Assembly (NCBI GenBank): GCA_014925825.1 | Contig: JACGCK010000077.1 | Coordinates: 124,001-188,000, forward strand | Length of the DNA stretch: 64,000 bases | Source of the DNA: Pholiota molesta | Taxonomy: Eukaryota; Basidiomycota; Agaricomycetes; Agaricales; Strophariaceae | Direction of reading: 5' to 3' | Part shown: positions 37,143 through 49,079 of the stretch, piece by piece | Layout of the letters: every line of letters starts with the position of its first letter | Position numbering within the stretch: position 1 is the stretch's first letter | The notes under the pieces: model-generated | Seen by the model: only the letters and a program-made list of their open reading frames with translations | Database searches by the model: none | Told to the model about the DNA's origin: nothing | Translations under genes and position numbers: made by a program

Positions 37143-37690
37143 GCTGACATAATATCCCATTCATCAACGACTTCAACTTGACGCAAACTCGACGTTAACC
37201 TTGTTCTGGTCGTTCGACGCCTCTACGCCTCTATGCTAAGCTGGCTTGAAGCTGACAATCAGGTTTCCAAGGGTTTCATCGCTTTGGAAGGCGTACACCG
37301 CATACGTTACAGGAAAATGGCTGGATTCAGAACTCTCAGCATCGGTCTCGTCAACGACTCTCGGGACACCGCCTAGCGCATCTATTAGCTTCCATGGCCA
37401 ACCTCCACGCACCTCCAGACTCAGCTGCGAATCCCCCGCTGTCATGGCCACTATTGCACACATGAAACCCACCACGAAGCCCACTCTCATGGGCCAGACA
37501 ACTATCTCAGGTCTCAGGGTGGCACCCAAGTTTGTCCTCGCGGAGCGCGCCTTCATACTACAACTCCACGACACATGCAAGGAGACGCTGAAGGATTCTA
37601 CATGTGCTCAAATGACACGCTTAATACGCAGACGTGCTAGCGAAGGTGAGCTTTTAACATATTGGCATACGATTTGAGCCTGGCTCGGCG
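37143..37690. repeat. Module X, copy 1
   Basis: A segment of unknown identity that recurs at 42465-42850 and 50050-50560, always between a PH-CRIB-PH relic and a UBR1 fragment. This copy is the most open: on the plus strand 37246-37677 is free of stops for 143 codons and contains APKFVLAERAFILQLHD, which matches APNFVLAERAIILQLPD in copy 3. On the minus strand ALGGVPRVVDETDAE loosely matches the other copies. I cannot decide the coding strand or name the gene. Confidence 0.5.
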
Positions 37691-37744
37691 CCTGTTCTAA
37701 TATTCCATGATTTCTATTGACATTTTCTTCCCCCAGTCACCGCC

Positions 37745-38225
37745 ATTCTTCTTCTGGGTGGCCGAACAACGTTCTCTGTGCGTTCCTTCCACGAGGTCGA
37801 GTTTGGCGGGGCATGGTCTCATCCGTTCAAATTTGACTTATCGGAGACCTAGCCGACCTCGTCAAACGACCGAAGGAGCGCTTCGTCGGCAGTCCGTCCT
37901 TCCCGCGCATGCTGCGCAGAATCGCAAACTTCCAGCCGCCGGAAGGCCCTACGGAGCGGGCCATGGTTGAACGACATCGGTGATTCAGCGCGAACCGTTT
38001 CTTGGACACGAGTGCGCTGCAAAGCTCGACGCTGAAGGACCCGCTGATGAATGGGATCCGCGGGCTGACCGCAAGGCCCGGCATAGGATCCGATAGACTC
38101 GCCGCATGCCCTGCTAGGTTGGAAAGGCACGAAGAAAGGAAGTAGGCAGCGAAGAAGAGGCAAGACACTATCATGGAGCGAAAGGAGGCAACAACGAGCG
38201 AGCTTTGCGAGTATGTTTGCTTGGT
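37745..38225 (+). pseudogene. UBR1 fragment 2 (decayed mosaic)
   Basis: Three separate UBR1 blocks are fused: FHEVEFGGAW...FDLSE (parent about 28555-28615), DLVKRPKERFVGSPSFPRML with NFQPPEGPTE (about 29262-29365), and a block with KLDAE, GIRGLTARPGIGSDRLAA and SELCEYVC-like sequence (about 29875-30070). Stops and frameshifts interrupt every block. The mosaic shows large internal deletions relative to UBR1. Confidence 0.87.
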
Positions 38226-38502
38226 GCATGGGTAGTGACGATAGCTATTCCGATATGCCACATCATCGAGTAAAACGTGCTTGATTCCCATCTCATGGTC
38301 AGTACGGACGTTGGATGGTAAGTTAAGCAAAAGTCGCTCTTCAGTAGGACGGCGTCGTGACTGGTATACATATCATCACGACGACACATAACTAAATATA
38401 GCGTGTACATGGCGGTCGGTGATGGTCAAGCATGCTGACGGTCTAAACTACCGAATTTCACAGCTCCTTCTCCCCGTTCACATCAAGCTCGTTGTCGCTG
38501 CA

Positions 38503-40894
38503 ATGTCTGAATCCGCTGGTAAGCTCCTCACGAAACTTATATGAGCAAGGTCTGGTTCTCATTTCTTTCCAAGAGAGAACCTCAACGTTTGGTGATGCGC
38601 TTCCGCATGCTGGAACCCGTCAGGGACCATTGGGTGACGATCTGAATTCCACTAGAAGAGGCGAGCAAAACCACTTGTTGGCCTAGAGGCCATCGAGCGC
38701 TGGGCGCTCATACATGTGTACTGCGCGCGTTGTAGATCCAACCACAAACACCCCATCGCAAACCTTGCTCGAGGCCCTGCAGAACTTTGTCACCCCTCTC
38801 ATACATACAACCGGCGGGGAAAAAATGAAGAGTAAGCCTCTTCGCTGCAACAAACACAATTTTATTCACTTAATAACGAATTAGATATGGGCCAAGCTCA
38901 TTCGATGGGTCCTGAGGCGGTGAAGCTTCTTACCGCGCTCCAGGAATTCATATCATCTATGATTGTACAACCACGATTCGGTCAACCACAAGCAATCGAG
39001 GTGGAATTGGAAGGTAGATTTCTTCCTGAAAAATACCGCAATTACAGTTATGACTATAACGCCTACTACTTAACTTTGACAACGTTCTAGATGATGCCAA
39101 ATCTCCTTGCGCGGCGACACCCACAGATAGTATCGCCTCCGACCTCGAACCCTCAGTGGAAGGTATGCAAATTATAGCAGAATCGCTCAGGGTCTAATAT
39201 CATTGCCGTCGAATTTTAGAGATAGCTTTGAATTCCCGAATCGAACAAAGGTATCCAACAATTATGGAAAGAATTCCAGAGGCGGTCCGCGAGCACGTCT
39301 TCAGCAAGATGCCTATTCGAGTGCTGCACTTCACCAACGCCCCTGGAGACCCTGGCACGAAGCTCCAAATCACCCTACTTGATAGGAACGATGTCTGCGA
39401 CCGCGTCATAAAAGTTATTCACGCCAAATCCTCCATTGTAAAAAGACAGATCAAGAAAATTGTCACAGATCGGTATAATCAATATAAACAATTTGGCGAC
39501 TCGGAGCATTTCCCTATCATCGAGAAATTCATCACACAAGAAAACACCAAATATGCCATCCTGTCTCATACGTGGCTCCGTGGATCAGACGGCGAAATCA
39601 CCTACGGCGATTGGCAGATAGGACAGTTCGATGCTCAGAAACCAGTATATCAAAAACTCGCCAATATTTGTAGATCTGCTTGGAAGGACCACGGACTTTC
39701 GTTCGGTTGGATGGACACTGTTTGCATTAACAAGGACAGCAGCTCCGAGCTCGACGAATCCATCCGCTCAATGTATAAGTGGTACCAGGATTCCGACGTC
39801 TGCATCTCCTACCTGGCGGGGACCGTCGCCCTCGATGATATTCATCGTGATCCTTGGTTCACTCGTGGATGGACATTCCAAGAACTGCTCGCTCCGGAGC
39901 GCATGGCATTCTATAACAAGGACTGGAAGCCATTCGTACCATACACCCTTCGTGGCGACAAATTCGATACAGATATTCTAAATCAAATCTACAAAGCAAC
40001 GACGATTACTGAAGATGAACTACGTGGCTCCAACGATTTACCTATTTCGCGCAAGATGCAGCTGGCGGCGAAGCGGAATGTGATGCGTGAAGAAGACATC
40101 GCGTACTCTCTGATGGGCGTTTGCAATGTTAGTATTTCAATAGCATATGGCGAAGGTGCCGAGCGGGCGTTCTTCCGCCTTATGACGGAGGTCTTGAATA
40201 CTTCGAGCGAAGTTGTCGATATCTTTAATTGTGCTCAGAAGGGTCGTCCGGAACGTCCCTCCATTATTCCATCGGGACCATCGGCATATCTTCAATGCTC
40301 CGAGGTTATTATGGGGATCTCGCACAACCCACCTATAGAGCCATTGCTTCTTACCCATGTAGGACTGCGGACGCCCATCCTTCTGATGCCCTCGTTGCAA
40401 AAGGACGACCCTTGTCTTAAAAACGACCCCATTGGTGACTACTATGCCACGCTCCGGTTGCCGGGATCACCTTACACTTTTGGCCCGGGGAGCCCCTCTT
40501 ATCTATTGGACAAAGGTATTATGAAAAGCATCACTCGTAAGTGGCAAAATTTGAGCTGGGCTCTCGATGGCAGAAGCGTCAATGTCAATCATTTGCTAAC
40601 TCCCACTTTACAGGGCACAGAAGGACATTTGGAATATTGAATTTCGGCGGAGACACGACTACTGTCCATGTTCAAGATCTCTGCCTTGCAGTATGTTTTC
40701 GGATGGACCACTACTACGGCCAAGTGGAATGGGGCTCGACTTCCAGTCTGTCCAAGATCGATCGGATGGTAACAGACGAGCCTATTGTCTTCCGTCTCAA
40801 GAAGCAGGGGTCGCCGAGGGGTCAAGCTGTTTATTCAATCAAGCGAAACGACCTGGCAAAGCACGGGATGACTTTAGAAACCATGTATTTGTAG
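38503..40894 (+). CDS. HET-domain protein, copy 2 (HET2)
   Basis: The most complete copy: exons 38503-38518, 38574-38660, 38736-38831, 38885-39013, 39091-39162, 39220-40536 and 40614-40894 join to 666 codons. It starts MSESA. HET landmarks are KYAILSHTWLRGSDGEITYG, GLSFGWMDTVCINKDSSSEL, CISYLAGTVALDD, WFTRGWTFQELLAPERM and MREEDIAYSLMGVCNV; the end is TLETMYL. N-terminal helices read LLEALQNFVTPLI and LLTALQEFISSMI. The donor after exon 2 is GCGAGC where the other copies have GTGAGC. If that GC donor fails, translation would read into the intron, so expression of the full-length form may be reduced. By family the role is non-self recognition and cell death on hyphal fusion. Confidence 0.87.
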
Positions 40895-40984
40895 GGGCTT
40901 GACCTGGCTCGACACAGCGTACAACGAGATCAATCGCAATTCTATATTCAAGGCAGATGTTAGCGTCCTTTATAGATTTTTAAG

Positions 40985-42070
40985 TGATGACACCGGCGCG
41001 CTCAGCGACAGGACCGCCCCATTCGCGAACGACACGTACAGCGCCTCTGTAAATCTCGACTGCGGCTGGGAGGCGGCGGCTTAGGGGTGAGCCGTGTACG
41101 AAGTCGAAGGGTGACGGGCCGGCGCCGCCCAGCCAGCTGCGGGCACGACGGTAGATGTCGTGCAGACGTCGTCTTGCCCATCGTATAGCTCGGAGTCTTC
41201 GGCGAACAAGAGACGGAGGCGGCGTTCCTTGTCGGTCTGGGATGTACGTTAATGATGGCAAGAGACTGTCGAACTCGAGCCGCCGTGGCTTCCAGGATGC
41301 CTATTAAGGCTGACCCAGCGCATCTTAGCAAGCCAGCGCGAAAATAGACCGTTCCAAGCAACGATATACCGGCCCTCGAAGGCAGGAAGGGATGGCCAGA
41401 TGGAAACCGTGTCTTGCTGCCCATTGAGCGAGATTATATCAGACGTCGACCGCGAACGCGGCGCCGCCTGCACTATCGGTATCGAAGCCTCGGGCGACGT
41501 GGAAGTTGCAGCTGCGGGCTGCGACCCGCCCCCGACGATCTCGGCATATATAGGGAGTATACTGGCGTCTCCGAAATTTCTGAAGACGTCCGCGCCGACG
41601 TGGGCTTTGGTACGAAGCCGAAGGGGGACGAGCTGGCGCCGCCGAGCTGCGGGGCGCGGCTGTAGATGTCGTCTTGCCAGTCGTAGAGCTCGGAGTCGGC
41701 GGCGAACGAGAGATGGAGGCAACGTTCGTTGTCGGTAGCGTCGGGTGCGGCGACGCGGATGGAGAGTCGTGCGGTCTGGGGCGGCGACGAAGGTGAGGGG
41801 GATGCGAGTATGTTTACTTGACGAGAGCTATGAGTGCAAGCAAGTGTGAATGAGAATGTAGATGTCGTGGAAGAGGTTGTGGGACGTACCTTGATGATGA
41901 TGGTAAGAGACTCGGCGTCGGTCTGGCTTCCAGGATGCGCTGCGGAAAGCACTGCGCTCGCGGACGTCGGCGGGCCCATCTTCGGTGTGAACTTGGACAA
42001 CTCGGAGGGGAGTGGACACGTCAAGGACGCTGTGGGCTTGTAGCACATGCTCTCGTGGCGGCCATTCGCA
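40985..42070 (-). pseudogene. PH-CRIB-PH gene relics, unit 2 (two nested pieces)
   Basis: The larger piece (about 42070-41280) keeps the start region (YKPTASLTCPLP), the first PH part (HTRIPLTFVAA; ELYDWQDDIYSRAPQLGGA), the CRIB region with a frameshift inside it (SSPFGFV in one frame, KAHVGADVFRNFGDASILP in another) and the entry of the second PH (GRYIVAWNGLFSRWLAKMRW). The smaller piece (about 41280-40985) fuses another ELYD...QDD and SPFDFVHG segment directly to the end of the second PH (ALYVSFANGA). Frameshifts destroy both. Confidence 0.8.
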
Positions 42071-42114
42071 GAGGATTGTGGTGGAAGAGAAAGTAGGATA
42101 GAAAAGAGAGGTAC

Positions 42115-42350
42115 TCAGGGACCCTCGCCTAGGAGCTTTCACTCGTATATAGAGAGCATACTGGCATTACTGAGATTACCTGCGACACCCGCACCGTCGT
42201 GGGCTTTGTGTACGAAGCTCAAAGGGGCGAACTGGCACTGCCTAGCTGCGAGGCAAGGCTATAGAGTTCATCTTGCCAGCATAGAGCTCAGAGTATAAAT
42301 CGGCGACAAAAAATTGATGGAGGCGGCACTCCGGCGTCGACTCGGAGAGC
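42115..42350 (-). pseudogene. Third PH-CRIB-PH relic in unit 2
   Basis: A short, strongly diverged piece on the minus strand aligns with the intact gene from the ELYD...QD segment through the CRIB region to the ILPIYAE strand (for example ALYIRV opposite SLYTR-like sequence and GFVYEAQR opposite GFVHKAHV). It has several stops. A similar piece is at 49690-49900, so this small duplication predates the split of units 2 and 3. Confidence 0.55.
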
Positions 42351-42464
42351 CTGCGGGGCGAAGTAGATGTGGTGGTCGAGAACACGTCGCGCGACGCGTT
42401 TGAAGGGTTGATGGTAGTGGGTGAATAGAGTACGTCGATGATGAGAGACTGAGGGAGAGGTGCT

Positions 42465-42850
42465 GACGTAATATGTCAAGCCAAGTTTGCTTTCTGCTTT
42501 CTCCGTGCTCGTTCCTGCTCGTTCGCCGCAACGCCAAGTCGACACTCAGGCCCGCAAGCTCAAGGTCGTCATCGCTTGTTAGGCGCATGCCGCTTATGCT
42601 ACAAGACAATGATATCTCAGTATCGGTCTCGACTCTTCGGACACCGCCTGGCGCGTCGCTCACCTCCCACTGCCGCTACGAAACACCTCAATGCACCTAC
42701 AAACCCGTCGGAGCGTTCCTTGTTATTACAGTCGCGCCTACATAACACAGCGCCTCGACATATACAAGGAGCTGAAGGTGTTCTATCACGATGCCGATGA
42801 TGCGCTTCATACGTAGAAGGAATACCAGCAGACATGTTATAGAAGGTAAG
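42465..42850. repeat. Module X, copy 2
   Basis: Shares with copy 3 the blocks CGACACTCAGGCCC, TATGCTACAAGACAATG and ATACAAGGAGCTGAAGGTGT. On the plus strand the last part reads LDIYKELKVFYHDADDALHT then a stop. On the minus strand SLSCSISGMRLTSDDDLELA resembles a segment in copy 3. Truncated relative to copy 1. Confidence 0.45.
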
Positions 42851-43004
42851 CCTTCAATATTCAGACGATTCGAGCTCAAGCCTGGGCTCGTCTGCTCTAA
42901 TACTTCGTAACTTCTACTGACACTTTCTCCATTTTCTTCCCCCAGCCGACCTCATTCATCTTCTAGGCGCTGATGTAGACGAACGCGGGGCTCAGTTGCG
43001 CCAT

Positions 43005-44550
43005 AACCACAGTGTTGCACCATGCTCGCAGAGGACCGCCTCGACCGAACAAAGTTTTCCGTGCGGTCCTTCCACCAGGTCGAGATGATCTCATCCCGTT
43101 CGAATCGACATATTGGAGGCCTGGTCAGCTTTCGCCACTCGTTGTCCTGGCTCCTTGCGAAGCTATCTGTTGAAGCATGTACATCTATCAAGCGAGGTCG
43201 TGTTGCCGGTTGGGACAACAGGCGGGCCCTTATGGATTTTCTGCTCAGAGGTAGTTTTCCTCTCCAATAAAAACGAATAGAATCTGCATATTCACTTTAT
43301 TTCGTCGTTTGACAGTCCTCGCCGTGATAGTCCAAATTGGAACTAGGCTCTGGGATCGCTATTACTTTCTATCCATTGTCGACTCCTCCGCCTTCTAGGA
43401 CGACTTTTCCGGCAAAGGAGCAGGTCGTGTCGATCTTCGTGGATTTTTTGTTCCGAGGTGAATTCTATCTCCAAAAAATACGCTCCGTACATTTATCTCA
43501 TTTGTTCATCTAATAGTATTCTCGTGAAAGCCCAAATGCGGACTAGGCTCTGGGTTCGCAATGCCTCCGCCATCCGTGGTCGACTCTTCCATTACCGGAG
43601 CCACATGCTTTTGCGAGCTTTGCTATGACCAAGGCCCATTCACATTCCAAATCGCTTTGATCGTGCTCCACACCGACGTCGTCATTTTCGCTGTTCTCGC
43701 CCGCTTTAGCCTTCCGGATGACGCTGGTATTTGCATTCGCAACTACCCAGGGCTCCATTCAGGAATCTAGGAGGCATAGTCCAGCCGCTTTTCTGCACCT
43801 CCAGCACGATCTCCAGCAGGAACGCGAACGCAACCAAGCATACACCCATGCGTCCATTTGTCCGGAGAGAAATTGGACACGTGCCCGCGCTCGCGACCGC
43901 GCTCGCGAAGGGCATTGCAGCTCCTTCGACCCGGCCAAACGCATTGCGGAGCATTCCGTCGACAATCCATCCTTCGAGCGCCCGCTGCCGAACTTCCAAA
44001 CTCCCAGCCGCCAGAAGGCCCACGGGGTAGGACTCCAGGAAATCAAACATCCGACGAGGCTAAGCCGCTCTTCTAAACCATACGGGGAGGAGGTGGAGAT
44101 AGTGCTGCGGAAAAGGATTCAAAGGAGGGTAGCCAAGATGGAGTGGGAGGTCGCACTGCCCCCAAGGTCATCCGATATCACGGGGGGACCGCGTCAGGGC
44201 GTCGGCGAGATTGTGATTGAGACCGTGTTCTTCGCTACATCGCAACGAGCGCCAGCTGCACGTGTTCGCGCTCGGTGTGGTTGGACGACCTCGGGGTTTA
44301 ACGCGCTGGCGAGATCGTGGTTCAGATCTTGCTCTTCTACACTTCGAACGCTGTGGGGGCTACGAGCGCCGGCTGCACATGGTCGGGCTCGGTGTGGTTG
44401 GACGATCTCGGGGGCTAAGCGTGCTCGTGTCCAGGAAACGGTTCAACGGGGAAGGAATAAGAAAGACACTCCTGGGGCTCTGGGCACTTGGGAAAGCACG
44501 AGAAATGCGCCAGGTTGCACGAGGCGTCGCGATTGATCGTCAGCACGAGA
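43005..44550 (+). pseudogene. UBR1 fragment 3 (decayed, largest)
   Basis: Follows UBR1 from LAEDRLDRTKFSVPSF (here MLAEDRLDRTKFSVRSF, 43022) through FHHSLHWLLAELL, the intron before VLAMIAQIRTG, the LRELCYDQDLF block, DNPSFERPLPNFQTP, EEVEIVLRKRIQRR and WEVALPPR to the RPRGFSTL and KTLLEVLWTLGE region near 44550. Multiple frameshifts and stops occur, parts are repeated (two RRLHMVGLGVVGR-like blocks near 44240 and 44370), and the UBR box and RING are absent. Confidence 0.88.
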
Positions 44551-44552
44551 TA

Positions 44553-45475
44553 TATGTATATGCCCGCTACCTTTAGGTAGAGGGTCTTAGAAACAAGTCG
44601 GTTAACAAAATTGGCGTGAAATCGTACTTTCAACACGGGCTGTGCACTCCGGTTACTTGAGCTTAGCTTTTCAATTCAGAAATCCTGCTGTGTCGCTCGA
44701 TTCGCTCCTTGTGGCGTCGGTGGCGTCGTGAATGCCGTCGGCAGGTGGCTCCTTTTTTGAATGTCCGACGTTGATAGCTAATCATCGCTTTCGAGTCCAA
44801 AGACTCCCAACTTGAACATGCTATGTATGTATCTCTTTTCGCCCGCTATCTTCAAGCTATCTTCCTCCCTGCCCATTTTCTATGCCCTTGGTTATCTGAA
44901 ATTCTGGCTGCCTGTCCATATATCCCTTGTGCACTTTTCGAGATAGGTCGCCGTTCTGCATGCGGAACATATACACACCGTCAAATCAGTCCCATGGCTC
45001 TGGCTCCCGTTTGTCTGGTCCCACTTTCTCATCTGCTGCGGGCACCTCGGGCAACCTACTCTGCTGCACCTTCATTTGTTAACCTAAACCTTTCTACATT
45101 CTCCCTGCGTTCTCCACCAGGCCATCTGATGACTCATACGGCGCCTAACCAAAATCTTGGAGAGAATCGAAGAATCGCGTCCAACATCAGCAATGACAGC
45201 ATCAACAGCCAATGTCACGAAGGTTGGAATTTCTACGCCTGACCGACTGACACTGTTCGTCGATTAGCACTCTTAAGAGGAGGGATTCCATCTCCGCGCG
45301 TTCATCCACCGACCCCAGCTCTGATCGCACTTTTTTGTATATAGGAAATTTTCTGCTGTTTACACATATCTACATATGATCTTCCAACTACAATGCCTTC
45401 TCATATAATATATTATGTGTCTGAACTTTGACTGCCGTGTAGCGGGCTATGCCGCTTGTCGGCCTTACCAGCGTT
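44553..45475. mobile_element. Insertion of about 0.9 kb unique to unit 3
   Basis: In unit 4 the UBR1 relic runs straight into the HET leader (about 52048-52100). In unit 3 the same junction is split: CAGCACGAGA ends at 44552 and TATAGTGTGTACATGG resumes at about 45480. The inserted DNA has an imperfect inverted pair near its ends (GCCCGCTAC near 44561 and GTAGCGGGC near 45438). It contains a 139-codon plus-strand frame (44823-45242) with no recognised motif. An unclassified transposable element is the simplest reading; retention of DNA lost from the other units is possible. Confidence 0.45.
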
Positions 45476-45692
45476 ATAAATATAGTGTGTACATGGCTTG
45501 TACATGGCGGTGCTCGTGAAGCGTGGTTGCTGTCAAAACATATACAGACAATGAACTATTAAATCTTACCGCTCCTTGTTCCCGTTCACATCAAGCTCAT
45601 AGTCGCTGCAACGTTTGGATCCGCTGGTAAGCTCCTGACGATACCTATATGAACATCGCACGATTCTCATCTCTTTTCAAGAGAAAACCTCA

Positions 45693-48013
45693 ATGTTTGG
45701 CGATGCGCCTCCGCCTGATGGTGGTACCCATCAGCATCAGGGATCATCGAGTGACGATTCCGCTGGAAGAGGTGAGCGAGACCATCTGCTGGCCTAGCGT
45801 CCGTGGATCGCTGGGACCTCATACCTGTCTACCGTGTGCAATGTAGATCCTACCACAAACACCCCATCGCAAATTTTGCTCGAGGCCCTGCAGAATTTCG
45901 TCATCCCCCTCATACATACGGCCGAAGGGAAAAATAAGAAGGGTAACTCTCTTCGCTGTAATAAACACAATTTCAATCGCTTGATTATGATATATTAGAT
46001 GTCGGCCAATTCCATTCGATGGGTCCTGAGGCGGGGAAGCTTCTTGTCGCGCTCCAGGAGTTTATATCATCAATGATCGCACAATCACAAGTCGGTCAAA
46101 CGCAGAGCATCGAGGTGGACTTGGGCGGTAAACTTGTTCCTCAGCAATACGACGGATTACAGTTATTGATTTTGAAACAGATCCTGATGTCGACAGCGTT
46201 TCATCGAACGATGCTATGGTCAAATCTCCCGGCGTAGAAACAGAGAGCAAACTCTATGACCCCGGGCCCTCGCAAGGTATGCAAATCATAACAGAACCTC
46301 TGATCTCAACATCTAATAGCATTGTTATCGCCTGTTGGAGGATAGCTTTGGTACCCCGACAAACAGATTACCAACGTGTTATGGGAAGACTTCAGGAGGC
46401 AGTTCGTCGGCACGTCTTTAGCAAGATGCCTATTCGGCTATTACACTTCAGCAACACGCCTCGAGAAACCGGCACCAAGCTAAGCCTACAAATAACACTA
46501 CTTGAGAGGAACGATGTCTGTGGCCGAATCATGCAAGAAATTCTAGCCAGTTTCTCGGAGAGAATATTCAGAGAGAGGATGGTAAAGGCTAGAGAGACTC
46601 GTGGGCCTGGATCTGGATTGGGACTATCTCTTGAGGACCGCATCATCAAGGACATCATACAGGAAAACACCAAATATGCCATCCTATCTCACACATGGCT
46701 TCGTGGATCGGACAGGGAAGTTACTTATAGCGCTTGGCGGCTACGAGAGTTCGATGCTCAGCAGCCAGGGTATCAAAAACTCATCAATTTTTGCAGATCT
46801 GCCTGGAAAGACCATGGACTTTCTTTCGGTTGGATGGACACTGTTTGCATTGACAAAGACAGCAGCTCCGAGCTCGACGAATCCATCCGCTCGATGTATA
46901 AGTGGTACAAAAACTCCCACATCTGCATTTCCTACCTGGCGGGGACTGTCGCCCTCGGTGATGCTCATCGTGATCCTTGGTTCGCTCGTGGATGGACATT
47001 TCAAGAACTGCTCGCTCCAGAATGCATGTCATTCTATAACAAGGACTGGCAGAAGTTCGTAACGTACACCAGTGATGGCGACAAGCGCAATCTAGCTATT
47101 ATAGATCAAATCTTCAAAGCAACAACGATTACAGGTGACGAGCTCCGACGTGCCTCGCTACTACCTATTTCACGCAAGATGCAGCTGGCAGCGAAGCGCA
47201 ATGTAATGCGCGAAGAAGATATCGCATATTCTCTGATGGGGGTTTGCGGTGTCAGCATCTCGATAGCATATGGTGAAGGTGCCGAGCGGGCATTCTTCCG
47301 CCTTATGACGGAGGTCTTAAATACTTCGAGAAAAGTAGTTGATATCTTCAATTGTGCTCAGCCGCTATGGCGTACTAGTATTATTCCATCGGGACCATCG
47401 GCATATCTTCAATGCTCCGAGGATATTATGATGATGCCGCACATGCAACCTATAGAGCCATTGCTTCTTACTCATGTAGGACTCCGGATGCCAATTCTTT
47501 TGATGCCCTCATTGCAAGAGAACTCTTGTGTTGAGCATGAGCCCATTGGCGACTACTATGCCACGATTTGCTGGTACAAGGATCGCAAAACATCTTTCAC
47601 GGGCAACGGTATTTTTACCTATCATCTATTGCACAAAGGCATCGCACAAAGCACCTCAGGTAAGTGGCAAGACTTGATCTGGACTCTCAATGGCAGAATC
47701 ATCATTTTCTAATTCCAACTTCACAGAATACAAGTGGATATTTGGAATATTGAATTTCGGAGGTGATACAACCACTATCGATGTTCGGGGTCTCTGCCTT
47801 TCAGTATGTTTTCGCGTGAAACGCGCGACCCAAGTGGAATGGGGCTCAACTTCCAGGTCATCTGCAATCTATCGGGATAACACAGACAAGCCTATCGTCT
47901 TCCATCTCATGAACAGGAGGACATCAACTTCAGGGGATGGTAACACTGTTTATTCAATCGACCGAAGCGACCTGGCAAAGCACGGGATGACTTTAGTGAC
48001 CATGTATTTGTAG
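45693..48013 (+). CDS. HET-domain protein, copy 3 (HET3)
   Basis: Exons 45693-45771, 45847-45942, 45999-46127, 46181-46276, 46346-47659 and 47727-48013 join to 667 codons. The usual first exon has lost its ATG (ACGTTTGGATCC near 45612), so the in-frame ATG in exon 2 is used. HET landmarks: KYAILSHTWLRGSDREVTYS, GLSFGWMDTVCIDKDSSSEL, YKNSHICISYLAG, WFARGWTFQELLAPECM and MREEDIAYSLMGVCGV; it ends TLVTMYL. Relative to copies 1-2 it carries a longer spacer exon (DPDVDSVSSNDAMVKSPG) and an insertion after the N-degenerate LLERNDVCGR segment (SLEDRIIKDIIQENTKYA region), so copies 3 and 4 form one subgroup. Reading frame intact. Confidence 0.87.
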
Positions 48014-49079
48014 GGGCTCGACACAGCGTGTAATGAAGTCAATCACAATTTTATATTCGACGCGGATGTAATCCATATCCATTTTGAAGTTATTCAGGCT
48101 TGTTTCACATATTTCCTCAGAAATGACCCGTCAGAACCTGAATTCACCGCTGTGGATGGTAACAAATGCAAGACAAAGCGCCTAAATATACGCTGTCACC
48201 ACGAACAATAGATGGCAAGCATCGAATCCCCTGACCGATTTCTCCAACGTCCGAGCCAAAAGATTAGCTTCATGCACATGCGCGGCCCCGACTCAGAAAA
48301 GATGATCTACAACCCATATCCTGCGCATCGCAAGGAAGATTCAGTCCAAGAGAGTTCGAACACAAGGATTGAACAAAAAATGCAAATCTAGATGCAAAAT
48401 CCAACAAAGATACGGGTATATCATATACAACCAGCCGTCATGCGCACAACCCGCAAGCCGCACATGGCGTAGGGTGATAACATACGAAGTAAAATACAGG
48501 GGGTGGAGGGGTGGCAGGTAACTTCATGACGATGATCGGCGAACGACGCGGATGGCGGGGAAAATGTAGGTACATAGCGGAGGTGCATACAGAGTGAGAG
48601 GGGGGGTGCGGAGATGGGGGTCAACAGAGACAGAGGGAGAGAGCGGACACACAACATGATGGGATGCTAGCGTAGATATGTAAATAGGCAAAATAGAAAG
48701 GATGGAGGGCAGACCAACGATGGCGACACGAAGACGCAGACAGGCCCAGCCCAGCTGGACTAGCCACTGCGGCGGCCCCCAGCGCGCCTTAGCGTGAAAA
48801 GGTGCGTCGTGACATGGATGTCAGGCGAAGACGGATGGACATGTGTACGATGGATGAACGATCCGACGAAAGAGGATGTTGACGATGGAGGGAAATGCGG
48901 ACGGAGGAGCATAACGGGGAGATGGGACAGGATAGGATGTACAAAATGCGGCATGACAGAGACGAACGACGGCACAACAAGACCACAGCACGGAAACGGG
49001 CTCATAAAAAAGCATCTACGCAGCGCGGTAGCATAGGGTCATCACAAAACGCTCCGGGCCAACGCCCAGAGCCCCAGCC
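48014..49079. other. Shared 3' flank of the HET3 unit
   Basis: Non-coding stretch closely similar to the flank after HET4 (54538-55690): both contain the block GCAAATCTAGATGCAAAATCC, ATACGGGTATATCATATACAACC, and GGGGGTGGAGGGGTGGCAGG. Minus-strand frames of 60-80 codons occur but are broken differently in the two copies, so I do not call them genes. It probably represents intergenic DNA plus the 3' UTR of the minus-strand PH-CRIB-PH gene. Confidence 0.55.
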
